In this document: positions 12,539-24,056 of the stretch, piece after piece
How positions within the stretch are numbered: position 1 is the stretch's first letter
Layout: every line of letters begins with the position of its first letter
Assembly (NCBI GenBank): GCA_008360955.1
Contig: LUCM01010080.1
Coordinates: 147,067 to 211,066 of the forward strand
Source: Fasciolopsis buskii
Lineage: Eukaryota > Platyhelminthes > Trematoda > Plagiorchiida > Fasciolidae
DNA length: 64,000 bases
Direction: 5' to 3'
Program-made: the position numbers and the translations under genes
Notes under the pieces: model-generated
The model's database searches: none
What the model saw: only the letters and a program-made list of their open reading frames with translations
Told to the model about the DNA's origin: nothing

Positions 12539-13018
12539 GTATAGCGTCCGGACGCTAGTCGTGAGAATTTGGTCCATCTCATCCAGATCGAGTATTTGTA
12601 ATAATTCCAAACCGAATTCCACATTAATCTGATAGACACTGAGATTTGGAGTCACCTGAATCAGAGGAGTGATCTGATCAATTACCGGTCGCGAACGACG
12701 ATCGTAATCTTTGAGCAGGTTCTTTGTCAGGCGTTTCTCACTCCAATCGGATGCACGAATATTCAAGTCTGGATGTGGATCAGCCCATTCGATGAATACA
12801 ATGGAATCATCAAACGACGTCTGAGGAGCCGCCGTCGCTTTCATTCTCTGGCGAAATCGCTCACCGTCTGGATCAAGAGGTAAAGACCAGTAGGATTGCT
12901 GGATGTGTGCCGTTCCAGGCAAAATCGATAAATTAGTAAAAGCCTTTCCAGCGGCACACAGTGGAGTGATGAATTTGAGTGGGGTCAGCAAAAGCACTGT
13001 CCACGTGATGAAGGCCAT
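12539..13018 (-). CDS. Nicotinic acetylcholine receptor-like subunit, exon 1 (signal peptide, N-terminal extension, first part of ligand-binding domain)
   Basis: First coding exon of a Cys-loop ligand-gated ion channel subunit at the neuronal or muscle plasma membrane. The 160 codons open with a hydrophobic signal peptide (residues 1 to about 22). An unusual Pro/Asp-rich extension follows to about residue 90. The family N-terminal helix is SEKRLTKNLLKDYDRRSRPV (93-112), and the conserved strand has LLQILDLDEMDQILTTSV. Possible N-glycosylation sites are Asn29 and Asn125. In loop D the usual aromatic Trp (TNIWL in alpha7) is Arg157 (TSVRTLY). The exon ends at CTA TAC|gtaagc in phase 0. The start codon has A at -3 and heads a clear signal peptide. 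The next exon on this strand is 2.5 kb away. Confidence 0.92.
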
Positions 13019-13030
13019 TTTTTATCTAGC
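13019..13030 (-). promoter_or_regulatory. Start-codon context with possible splice-leader or 5' exon acceptor
   Basis: Upstream of the receptor ATG the minus strand reads gctagataaaaaATGG. The A-rich leader gives a good initiation context. The ctag seven bases before the ATG could be a trans-splicing or cis-splicing acceptor, which is common in flatworms. No TATA box is evident. Confidence 0.3.
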
Positions 13031-13869
13031 GACTGATAGAGCAAGACAAACGAAATGATTAAACACAACAAATGATCATTATGCATTAGTAGTAGAATGT
13101 CTTTCTTGAAGTTATTCACAATTTGATATCAACCCAAACTCAGGATTAAGAAGCCATAGAAGCACTGTACAGATGTTTTGTTTTTCTAGGAACCATCATT
13201 ACGGTGAATAACTTCATGAAGTGATTATCACGCTAGTGAATATAACGCTGATTTATGAATACTGGGATATATTAGTTCTAAGATACCTGTGGCAGTACAT
13301 TATCAGTTAAGCGGGAAAGCGGAGTAGCCTGAAAGGGTCCTAGGTAACCAATAATCCCAGTGACATTTCACCCCGGTTAAGAGCGGCAAACAGTTCATTT
13401 CGTTAGTTCTTCGACTGACAGTGCATCACGTTAAAAATCATCTGTATCTAGTCGGATAGTCACCGGCAGATTCAATATTCAATTGAAAACGGCCTGTTCA
13501 CCTTACTTCAGCCATCACGAGGGTAAAGAATCACTCCTATTAGTCAAAATAGGCAGTACTTATCGGTCTTTTATGACTAGTCAGTCCGCTACAACTCAGG
13601 CTAATTCGGTTCTTTCCCAGCCACTGATTTCCCCATAAGTCTCTTTCGACTTATACTTTTATTACGCTCTATACTGCTGTTGAATTTTGATCTTGGATCC
13701 GAGATATAGTGCCTTGCCTATATACATCCGGTATATAGCTTTTTCCTTAATCCCTGTTATGTCTCTCTGCATTTCGACGACGGAAAATCTGGCTTCCCTG
13801 ACAGGCACAGGAATTTGACTTACTTGAAGTTAGTTCGAAATTAAGTTATGAAGTGGTGGTGATACTCAC

Positions 13870-13918
13870 CCAGACTGGAAATCCAATAGCTTGCTCATTT
13901 CGGATTATCCCGATGACT
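13870..13918 (-). CDS. Candidate 49-nt exon upstream of the receptor
   Basis: The pyrimidine-rich acceptor (attcttcctttcccat... ctccag) and the consensus donor TCTGG|gtgagt flank one open frame: one base plus VIGIIRNEQAIGFPVW. The other two frames have stops. It could be an upstream alternative exon of the receptor gene, or part of a neighbouring minus-strand gene. The product is not recognised. Confidence 0.28.
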
Positions 13919-14725
13919 CTGGAGGCATTTTGATGGGAAAGGAAGAATTATGTAAAATTCGAACACCGTTTGGATTTTCAATCTGATTGCCATCTCTAAA
14001 TCTGACGTTCGGATGTGAAACGCGTTTGTTCATTTCACATCATGTGTGAGGTATTCAGTAAAACTAAGCAGACCACAAATGTTGCCGTCCAGGTTTTAGT
14101 GCTCAGTTCAGTAGTTTAGTTTGATACAACAATTAACCTCGCACAGGCATTCTCTGGCTTTGATGCATTCATTCTGACCACCTTAGACGGCATGCCAGAG
14201 TCTTTTTCCTAATGCATTTGTGTGAGTTTTCGACGATTTTGAGTAGTCTTACAGAACACAAAAGCAGTACAGAAAAGCACAAGCTCATTCTGTTGCTGCA
14301 CTCTGAACCTGGGCGTAACGTTAAATGCCTTACAGCACCTTGATTGAGGGAGAAGGGCACTGGTTTTTTTGTTGCATTTCAATGCTGTCAAGTTTGTATG
14401 CATATATTTATGTACCATCCAACCACGGCTAACTGAACAAGATTTCAAGTTTCTGGATGAGACAATCTATTTTCTATTACACACAACGGTCAAAATTTGC
14501 TTCACTTCTTTTGAGTACTAGTGAACTGGCCCCCGCTCAGTTCATCTCCTCAAAACCAAACACACATACACAGCCGCCTATGCGACATTCCGATGTAGAC
14601 TTTTCTTATGGTCCATTTGTCACAAGGGCAACTGGACCAAACCAAACACGCACACAAATGTCTCAGCTATATCGAAGACAAGACACTATTGCTTGAATGT
14701 ACCTCCATTGCGGTGACATGATGAT

Positions 14726-14887
14726 TCAGTCACACCGACTAGCTCGGTTTAAGCCAGGATACGTGTACGCTGAATAGAATGCGGACAGTGGATAAAGGGC
14801 GGAGATCAACACTTCAATCACACACATGTACATGAACAGGCACACAGACACAGTGGCCACCGCAGCCGTTCGGCTTACGAGTCTCAT
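14726..14887 (-). CDS. Small hydrophobic ORF (53 codons), signal peptide-like
   Basis: ATG-initiated and richer in GC than its surroundings. The sequence MRLVSRTAAVATVSVCLFMY, continuing MCVIEVLISALYPLSAF, has a basic start and a long hydrophobic core. This suits a secretory signal or a membrane anchor. It ends in TGA after 53 residues, and no clear donor is seen. It lies 1.8 kb upstream of the receptor start on the same strand. It could be a small secreted or membrane protein or an upstream exon. I recognise no family. Confidence 0.25.
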   Translation of the reverse strand: MRLVSRTAAVATVSVCLFMYMCVIEVLISALYPLSAFYSAYTYPGLNRASRCD

Positions 14888-14978
14888 ATTTGGATTTGGG
14901 TCACCCAGTTACCTACAAAATGACTGAAAAAACCGAAGGGAACAAAGCTAAGGAATGATTTCTGGTCACTTTGTAGCG

Positions 14979-15202
14979 TTACCACTGGATGGTTAACACT
15001 GGAGACATCACATGATGGTGTAGCTGGTAAAGAACCGGGTACTGTTTGCAGCTGGGGCTATAAATGCTTGTTTCCCAGACTCTGCGCTGACAACCCACAA
15101 AAGTTCTTGAAAAGACTAAAGCTCTTCTGGCCCATTCGGCACGCCTGAAAAGCTCTCGACTCAACCGCGGATATGGGTTACGCGTGAGCCACTCTAAACT
15201 AC
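14979..15202 (-). CDS. Candidate exon, basic protein segment
   Basis: An acceptor (tcgttgatttcag) opens a frame of about 74 codons ending in TAA. It has a basic, aromatic composition (LSRELFRRAEWARRALVFSR) and CpG-containing codons unlike the flanks. It lies just upstream of the 14887-14726 ORF on the same strand. The two might belong to one small gene, but no donor links them. Function unknown. Confidence 0.2.
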
Positions 15203-17605
15203 CTGAAATCAACGATTTCACAAACATGCATCGCCGGTTTTGGTGCATTCAAAATTTCCCTTCCTAATTTTTTGAGAGTTCCAGCACTTAAAAATGTGAA
15301 AGGCAACATCAAATACAATGACCATATCTACGAGTTTTCTACTAGACCATTTAGCAAATTGTACTAAGGCTATTTGGGCATGAGTGACGTTGGTTGTCGA
15401 ATTAAGCTAGTCTGGATATGCAAATTGGAATTTTAATGGGGAATGGTTGTTTGGGAGCATCATGGGATTTATCCTAATCTATATCCATAAATGTTATAAA
15501 GCGCACACTTATTTAATCTCATAATCGCTCCACGACTAAGCCATGTTTTAAGGTCTGAATTTTATTTACCAGTAAGTATATTTCACCTTGAATGGGGCTT
15601 TAGTAATCATTGTTATTCACGAGTCTTTCACTGGAGAAGGAGTTTAGTTAAATTCTCCAATTGTTCACGTATATGAAGTATGGTTAAGCAGCTCGACAAA
15701 GCGGGCATTATAATTTCCCTTCGCGGAAATCAAAAGTGTTGAGTGCATTAATTCATCCACTTGTTAAATTTTTTATGAGTGCCTAGGAAGTACAGACCCA
15801 TGACAGGCTTGCAGCAGAATCTTTACTGGCGAGAAATTCTTTGAAAATATCTTCCCTATTTTTGTATTTGTATAAGGTGTTCAATTTTACATGAAAGGAA
15901 AAGATAGAACTCTTTTCAAAAGCACAAGGTTGAAAGTACTGTGGCAAGGAAGCTGTTTGTTTTTGGTGATGATGAAGACATTGTCATAATTCTAAGAATT
16001 AAGTCAATATTAAAAAAGGTAGTTTCTGCATGTTGCAGTGAACCAGAATTTAGCAAGCACTTCATCATGAAAGTCAAAGAATTCTTAGCTCTAAAGTACG
16101 ATTCATCGATGAAAAAACTACAGGCTGAATGTTCAAATTCTGACGTGATCCTTCAACGAGCTATATACAAAGTGATATCAAGGTAGAAATTCTAAACCTT
16201 TGTGACTCGTGAGGTAAAAAATAATTTCGTACTTGATTTTCTGGATACCAGATCAAAATGAACAAAATAAATATTAAAGGACAGCGATGGACCCACTGGT
16301 TACTAGTGTTTGTTGGTTATGCACTTTCACCGGTCCGAACGCCAGATTTTGTGAATAAACGTCGTGTTCTCCTAGTAGACTCGCAATCCGTTATGGTTGA
16401 AATGTGCAGATAGGAACTGAAATGAGATGTCAACTAGATTTCCGGCATATCTGCTAGCTAGATAACTCCTAGAAGTACGACTAGTTATTAAGAATACCCG
16501 TCACTTTCCGCTGAATAATGGGAATGCAAATAGGAGTACTGTCCCTTATGGATTTACATACTAGGGCGGAAGTGTTTACATGACGCGTTTGTATGAATTT
16601 CGACAAGACCGGTATGTGCCTGTTTATACATGCATGTCTAAATGTACAACAGACGACAAACTTTTTACATTTAGATAACCACTGCATTTTGTAAAACCGG
16701 ATGAGATGGAGCGTTTGTCTCAAACATGTGTGACGCATAAAAGTAAAATGGAAAATATGTAGGCGCGTCGTGACATGCTTTGGAATCAGTTGAAAAACTT
16801 CACGAAACAGAATAATGACCGATGAAAGGGAATCATATGGACTATCGATGAAAGTGGTTTCTAATATTATATTACTTGTTTATGATTCACTTCTTACAAA
16901 GCGAGACAGCTTTTGTATGTGCAGGTACGAGACACGAGGATCTTAAAGAGGAACGACTTGAAGAACGAAAGAGGGCACTGAAAATGTTTAGGTGAACATA
17001 TTGATTTGTCGTGGCTAGCGAATAGTTTGAAAGTTTACTGCGAACCTCAGTATTCTTAAGCCTGCGAGTATATATCTCTTAATTCTGCTACAACTTAGAT
17101 GCCATTTTGCAGCTTGTCGAAATATTGCTGACTCAAAATGGTGGCCGAATATCGAGAAATTATAACACCAGTGGGTTAGAATGGATGAAACGTTAAAATG
17201 GTGATTGCGTTTATGAAGCACTCTCGATTTTCTTGGGTTACGCAACCGGGAAACATGTTTACATAACTCAATGAACACAGATTCCATGTGTTTGACCCAA
17301 AAATAACATTGAAATTCTAATGCACGGGCAACTGATGGAGAAATGAGATCACTGAAAAGGGCTGTGTCGAAAATCAAACCAAAACCTAAAGGGAGTCTCT
17401 AAAGATTTCCGATTGCTCCTTGACGAACAGTCGGAGGAGGAACAATAAGGAAGTTCGTCCATACTGTGTTGCAGACAATGAGGAATAGTGTGACCCGTCA
17501 GAAAATCATGTTTGAGCAAACCAACAGATTATACAAAACATTGCGGAATCTTCTGGGAATGCACCATGCACGCAAATGCGCGATTAGACAGCTCATCGTT
17601 GTTTA
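15203..17605. other. Mostly non-coding stretch with one motif-free ORF
   Basis: The only notable frame is plus-strand 15941-16186. It is charged and helical (ILKKVVSACCSEPEFSKHFI, then MKVKEFLALKYDSSMKKL) and ends at a plausible donor, ATCAAG|gtagaa. A faint resemblance to the middle of hAT-type transposases is not enough to name it. Nothing else is seen. Confidence 0.3.
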
Positions 17606-17688
17606 TTAGAATGAACACGAGTAGTTAAGAATCAGCTGGTTTGTCACCTTTGGTTTCTTCTTCATCCTCATTGCAATATCAAGGCCAA
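17606..17688 (-). CDS. Candidate 3' terminal exon with polyadenylation signal
   Basis: The acceptor ttattcaatttcag is followed by a 26-codon frame (basic, MRMKKKPKVTNQ) whose TAA overlaps AATAAA at 17607-17602. A second frame through the same bases reads DEEETKGDKPADS and then stops, which resembles an acidic C-terminal tail and would need a weaker acceptor inside the exon. Which frame is used, if either, cannot be decided here. Confidence 0.22.
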
Positions 17689-18432
17689 CTGAAATTGAAT
17701 AAAAGTTTATGAAATGGCACAAACGGCAGTGATTCATTCATCTCAACAAATCAAACTTCGGCGGTCAGGTTAAGCAAAACGTGAAACTTGGCGTTTACTT
17801 TTGTTTACTTACATGATAGAAGACAGAAAATAGTTGTGTAGTATTATTGAAAATCAATTTTGTTCTCTGGCCAGTATTAGTAGTGTGGCAGATAGAGTCT
17901 GCATTTATATATGATTGTTATGTCTCTCCGAAGACTGTAAGTTTGGTTGATGCCATGTAAAGTGCGATAGAGGCTAATCGGAAGTCGGGTTTCACTGTTT
18001 GACTGATTATCTATAGTTAGTGAAAAATCTTTTATTTTCTTCCATGTGAGTGATCTTTGACTACCTCTAGCAGCTTTTACTTTGTCCATACCACGTCAGA
18101 AATACTGCGCCCGGTTATAGTACCGGAGCATGCCATATCGCTTGAGAGTGCGACTATCCAACATTTCCCTTACGTCGGATAACCTTTATCACATGGTGAA
18201 TTATTTCATGAAAAATTCTATCTCTTACTACTAACATGTACAAACTTCCATTGTTATGGGACACATTACGGAAGTTCAAGCTTTTGGAGTAGCCTCTTTT
18301 GCGAACATGTTCCCAGTTGCAAAAGGCGAGATACGGTTAGTCCATCTGTGGGAAATATCCTAAATTTGACCTATGGCAACTGCCGTGGGGTTCAGCAATA
18401 AGCCATTAGTTAAAAGTTGAGATTTTGTCACG

Positions 18433-18669
18433 GTGTTCCATCATAATGAAGGCCACGCATTTGATGCTCTTCACTGCATTGTGGTAGATGATATGTCGTT
18501 CAGCCTCGTGGGCAGCACCAAGGGTATGGCGTCAATTGGACCCGCATTTCGACCAATCTGTGGATTGATTTTCTTATCCTGTCTCTTTTATCCACGGATT
18601 ACGGTTATTTGTTTGGTTCCGCCCCTCGAATTCACCTACTCGTCAATTTGTTTAATCACCTTGACGTGA
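18433..18669 (+). other. GC-rich coding-like stretch, possible RT or metalloprotease fragment
   Basis: An open frame with codon use unlike the flanks. The segment DALHCIVVDDMSFSLVGSTK, then GMASIGPAFRPIC, can be read two ways. One is the (Y/V)DD box of a retrotransposon reverse transcriptase. The other is the strand before the active site of an ADAM/ADAMTS-type metalloprotease (D-x8-D, then G-S/T-x-G-x-A-x-x-G..C). No HExxHxxGxxH zinc site follows nearby. Given the many retroelement relics around it, the first reading is a little more likely. Confidence 0.2.
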
Positions 18670-20159
18670 CTCCGAACCCCAGAATACAGTTATTTAACCG
18701 GTATTTTCAAGTGCGCTGAACTTCCACGATTATCAAAATATTTGACTTGATCCTGTTGCATGAGCTTTTGATTGACTGCTGCTGGAGCATGCACTTTTTC
18801 CTTAGCTTACTGCTGCTTCGATCAGCATCACCTCCTTGTATTCTGAATTCATCTCTGGTTCTTATTGGACTTAATGTTTTCTTCTTGTTACCCAGATAGC
18901 TCAAGCCGGGGGTTAGAACAAGTGTAATTGGAGTGACAACTACTCAAAAACGGTCATCAAAAGCCCTAGCTCTTTGTGCTAACATCTTTTAATGGACGAT
19001 GTAGAAAGGAAGTATTGGAAGTTGACAAAAATTAAGTGAAATCAATCTCAGCAGTTATAATATTATAGCTGATTGACTCTGAAGCATTATTTCATTCATT
19101 TCTTATTATCCTGTGCGCCACTAGTTGACTGGTTGTTCACCTTAAGAGGTGTTGAACGGACTTTTTCGTTGATTTATTAACTGATAGATTAACTAGGGAA
19201 ATGGGTGTTTATTATCCTTCCTAATGAACATGATAACAATCGCGGAAGGATGAAACTGGCGTGATTAGATGTTTGCTTACGTTTCCATATGGGATAAAGT
19301 ATTTTTCTTCCGTGAATTCTACCAGAATTTGCAAATTTTGTTTGTAACTTAATGTCAATAACCGAAATCCAATAAAACTAATTATCTACCACCGATCTGT
19401 TGTTGAAGCGCACTTTAGGCACGAGTCAAGTTTTGTGCTTCGCTTATTGTGTAAATCGGTACAGGATTTCAAATAACACTCAAAGCCAACAGAAAGCACT
19501 TTATTCGTCAGATTGCCAATGACTTATTTAGTCAGTAGCATTTTGTGTTTGCCGAAAATTCTCTAAGGTCATCTCAAAATGCAGCCTAGTTTTATGCTTC
19601 AGAGGTGACAGTACGTCAAAGTGATCTGTGCTGAACACTGAACATATATTTCTGAATCAAAAATGCATACGAAAAAGGAGTAATGGGCAACTTGTGTTGA
19701 GGTCAAAGTACTAGGGGGGGTGGGTCGAGGCAAACCACGGTCACAGAGTCAACAGCTTTGTCTAACATATGGGGTGCACCTGGTGCAGTGTAAAAGAAAC
19801 CGGTATCCTAAGGTCTGGGGCGACTAACTCAAAATCGTTCGCACTTTTAGCACTGTGGATGCGCCATGTTGATGATTCCCGACAAGAACGAAGCAGCTGC
19901 GTAGTGCTTAGGTGATTTTTATGTGATGAAAATGATTGTTTATAAGTAATTCAATTTTTCATATAGTCTAACATAAACAACAGAAAGATAATTTACCATT
20001 TGATTTTGAGCTTGCTCTGTTTGACTTCAAGCCTTTGAGTATATATATATATGCATAGAAATTGCCGGGGCTCATAAAACAAGTCATATAAATACTTTTC
20101 TTTCCGCTAAGCACCAGCATAAGAAATGGAATACTTAAGCATGGAATCGTATTTTTCAG
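18670..20159. other. No gene seen
   Basis: AT-rich non-coding sequence. It includes a G7 run near 19713 and a short (AT)6 run at 20041. I find no splice-bounded open segment or transposon motif. Confidence 0.5.
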
Positions 20160-20219
20160 CAAGAAGTGACAAAATTTTCCAATAAAGTGTCGCAATACTT
20201 GCTACTACCAAGCCAGCAG
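20160..20219 (+). CDS. Candidate 60-nt exon
   Basis: The acceptor atcgtatttttcag and the donor AGCCAGCAG|gtaagc are both close to consensus. Of three frames only one is open: QEVTKFSNKVSQYLLLPSQQ, 20 codons, phase 0 at both ends. It could splice in frame to the candidate exon at 21479. The product is not recognised. Confidence 0.33.
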
Positions 20220-21478
20220 GTAAGCTGGAAGTTTAATTGATATTCCATTTTGCCAGCTTGTACATATCTCAACAATGAAACATGACGACCTCTCTAGGGA
20301 GAAGCAAGGGGGATTTATTCACCACAATTTAAAGGATATATCACTGGGAACCTGGAACCGGCAACCAATGGTTAAAGATGAGCCCCCACCGTCCCTTAGA
20401 AACGTTTTGTTCATTTTGATTCAGTGTCCAGCACCCATGGCATAAATCTGTTCCATTTCATAGGCCATACGGTTTTGGGACCTCGAAGTTCGTATTTCCT
20501 GTTTTGATAGCTCGCTGGACTATTGGGACTTGAACTGGAACATATTTTGGGTAAATTTGAGATTTACGTTGTGGTGTCTTTATATTAAACTCCGTGCACC
20601 CATGCTTGTTTTTACACAACTGAATTCAATATGGAGCAAGCCATTCTATCCAAGCTAACGTGTTCACTAAATTCTGATGGACTGCAACGTGGAGATACTT
20701 GCGGAGAAAAATCTACTTTCTATATTGTCTGTTTTTATTGTGGAACGAATTCTTCTATTTGCTTCGTTCCAGAGTGTACAACTGATACCAGTATAAACCA
20801 GTAGGAAAATATTTCAAAGACCGCTTGCTTCAAAACAGCTTTTTGCAATTGTCTCACAAGTCACCATCTGCTTTCTATTCATCAGTAAAACTAGCGAGTG
20901 GTCCAACTGACCTATTCGGTATTTTCCACTACTGCGCAGAATGCTTGTATTCCTTGCGTGATTGTACGATTTTTCTATGCTCCATATCTGGTTGCACCTA
21001 GACCGTTTAGATGCATTCCTCTATCATAATAATAACTTAATTAGGGCGGAAGAAAAATGTTCAGTAGTAGAATACAGGCAGATATACTGATAGTTTCGTG
21101 CTTATTTCGGATGTGATTAATTTTTATCATAAAAAACGTGTTTTGGACAGTTCACTATTTAATGCAGTTTAAAATACCGGATACATTCAGATCTAAAAAG
21201 TAAAATCGGTCATTTCTTGTATTTGCGCACTCATGAGCAGATAAATGTGATCCTCACAAGTTTGAAGTTTCGGCATGATGCTTTTATCGAATTATTGTTT
21301 TTCTGATTTTTATTATTTCTTTATTACTATTGCTATGATTGATATGATTGGTATTATTATTCTCTTCATTAACAATATGCAGTGATTCTATCCAAAAAGA
21401 ACCATACATATTTACTGGAATCAAATGAATCATTGCTCAATATTTTGTGATCAGATGCAATGAATTATTTTTATGCAG

Positions 21479-21550
21479 GTCCAGACAGCAATCGTCAATC
21501 TTTCATTCACTTCTCGCATCCAAGACTCAAATTTCGAAATATCACGATAG
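21479..21550 (+). CDS. Candidate 72-nt exon
   Basis: The acceptor ttatttttatgcag and the donor CGATAG|gtaatg enclose 72 nt. Frame 0 would follow the 20160-20219 exon and ends in TAG at the last codon. The other two frames are open throughout (one reads SFIHFSHPRLKFRNITIG). It could be a terminal exon or an internal one. No AATAAA is seen within 100 nt. Confidence 0.25.
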   Translation, partial: VQTAIVNLSFTSRIQDSNFEISR

Positions 21551-22173
21551 GTAATGTACGTGCAATTGTGTTTGGACTAGCAAGTTTTAAGATTTTGACA
21601 ATCAATTGATTGGAGAACAATTATGATCGGACTGAATAGTTTCATCAAAAACCTCGTCTTGTGAAAATGTTTATGTTTATCTTTTTCTTTCCCATTAGGA
21701 CAGGAAGACTAATTTAGCCAATCTTATGGCATTTATTCAAAAACAACTGCTAAAGTTGAAAACGCGAACTAATATTTTGTGAAACAAACAGCTAGAAACA
21801 GTCTTCTCTTAAATTTTGCCCATCAAAACCTAAAAATTCTCAGGCAGTCGGTAAATAACTGTAATATGATACAATAATTTCTACCACATTATCTCGTTTC
21901 ACTGCGCCCAATTTTTTGATAGCGAAGATAAAAATCTTATTTGGACTAAAATCGCAAGCAACTAGAATGGCATTTTCAGGGATTTCTGCGTAGTCGCGGC
22001 TAAAAGCAGACATTGAAATTCCGTGCCCATTGCCCAATAGGTTATTTCTTGCCAGTACTTGTGTACAATTCATCAAAAGTCCAAAGTATCACAGACGAAG
22101 TTTAGGGGTACGAAGGTACCAAGGTAGACTAGTTGATTTTGAAGAAACTGACTCGACACTAAGCTGTTAGGCT

Positions 22174-22467
22174 TCAACCCACTATGACAATTTCGGATAC
22201 TGTTCCATCATTGCTGCGAATTACGGCAGTATAGAACAACAACATCGCAAATGTGGCGCAAAAAACAATACACACGACTGGAAGCTGAATAGCACAAATT
22301 TTGCATAGTCGTAGGTAGCACACTTGAATCAACTGAGGTCTGTGATAGCCAACATCTTCGAGAAAACCTAGGTGTAGCAGAGACATTAAGAGCTGTGCCA
22401 TTTCGGTACATTTCCTATTATAGGTTCTGTATTGAAAAGTGGTCGGGAACAAAAGAGGTATTGCCAA
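22174..22467 (-). other. ORF with one strong transmembrane segment
   Basis: The last third of this 97-codon frame reads ICAIQLPVVCIVFCATFAML, then LFYTAVIRSNDGT, and ends in TGA. A short basic stretch, one long hydrophobic helix and a polar tail resemble a single-pass membrane protein or the anchor of a type II enzyme. The first part lacks protein-like character. No family is recognised, and chance is possible. Confidence 0.18.
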
Positions 22468-22894
22468 AGTTCAACACGAGTCATCTTTTTTTCTATGCAT
22501 ACTCACTCACAACAGTCGTGCATTTCGTATTGTGTTAACCATGCATTTGGAGAGGGAGAAAATCTTTCGAGAAATAAATTTATCCATACCAAAAAGGAGA
22601 GAATGACAGGTCACGGATGACACCGTTTTTCGTGACAAATCTGTTGCAACGATACAAACAGTTCCACAAATATCTCCTTCCCCAATGCGTTTATCAGTAA
22701 AAAGCCTAACCGGTGAAAAACGATTTGTCATTCCATATACCGTGGATCATTCGGTACTCGAGGTCCAAGCTTTTTCAGTTTAAATGCTTAACACATTCTG
22801 TCAAAATGCCATGCACATCCGAGAATCATTAAGACATGGTTAAAAAAGAATTGCAGCTTGCGTTAGTTTTTCTCGGGGAAATTTCGTTCAACCT

Positions 22895-23439
22895 TCAGCG
22901 GTTCTTTTTGCAAATTACGTTCCGGATTTTGAGTCCAAACGATGTGCACGTTAAAATGCCAAATTCGTGTGCGTAGTTTGAAGACTTTCGTAACACTAGC
23001 AGGGTATAGATGAAAAATTCATTTTCAAGCTTGAGGAACACATTTTGATCGATATGGTCACGTTTACTACTTTTTTGGCAGTAATTGCTTGTTGCCTCTA
23101 CGCCGAAACCCGGAGGTTGATGAATTATGATTCTGTGGCGTGAGTATCCGGGATCAGGATCAAACGTTTGGCAAAACGGGAAAATATTCGACCTTTCTCC
23201 CAGTGGATTTTGATTAACCCGTTTTCGGGATAACACTGACGCAGGTGAGCTAAATGAAGAGACGTGGAAACATTTCGTGAACTAGTAACGCAGAAATACG
23301 AGGACAGAGTCATACAACGTTTTTCTGCATCAAACTGGCTTTCAGGCAAATGAATCCACCACGGTTTCAAGCACCCTAACCGTATTAATTTTTGTACGTG
23401 CGTTTCCGTGGTCATTGAGAAAGCTTTTGAACAGGGCAT
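22895..23439 (-). mobile_element. Gypsy-type LTR retrotransposon integrase, decayed relic
   Basis: Two overlapping minus-strand frames together follow a Gypsy integrase core. In the first, SSRNVSTSLHLAHLRQCYPE matches the helix before the second catalytic Asp, and GRIF matches the usual GRQF. After a frameshift the second frame has HQPPGFGVEATSNY, aligned to the YHPxSNGLVERxHR signature, and YTLLVLRKSSN, aligned to LPLVLLGIR. The catalytic Asp and Glu positions are not preserved, and the frame is broken. In the live family the enzyme inserts element cDNA into the host genome; this copy cannot. No LTRs are seen. Confidence 0.5.
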
Positions 23440-24056
23440 TTGAACTGATTTCTCAGATTTTATTATTTAGTGCAAAATACTTTACTTAAGAATGGAATGC
23501 ATACAAGCATACTAAGTTCATATTCGTATTAAATAGTTATGCAGAAATATTCAGTAAAGTCTACTTATATACGTTAAACAGAATTTCGGCAGAAAACCGC
23601 TTGAATTTTACTGGAATCAAAAGGTACTATTTTGGCCAGTAACACTGATGAGTAGTTAAGCAGTTTCGTAAGGGATTTGCATTTTGGAATATACGAATAT
23701 ATTTTTACCTCGGAAATCTTATAACATAAAGAATATTACGATTTTTGCGGTCAGATCCACAAGAGATGTCACAAACCGAGTGGTCGAGTAAAAATCCCGT
23801 TGCCATTATTCCGCACCTCGTGAAAGAACCGATATTTTCGATTTCTAGTGCGACATCCTTTCAGAAAAGAGTGGAACATTTTAAATTCTGGTGCTTCATT
23901 CAATATCTCAAAGAGCTATTGAGGGTGCTTTGGTTTTGATGATGGGTGGACGTGTGTTGGGTATCCTACCGAAGTAGACGTTCCAACTTCGTTTTCAGCT
24001 TTAAATGAAATCTATTTGATTGACTCGCTTTCCGGTAGATCCCAATCAGGGAAATT

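Noticed and set aside
17015..17377. 120-codon minus-strand frame
   Set aside because: No recognisable motif, no splice sites and His/Phe/Arg-rich random composition.
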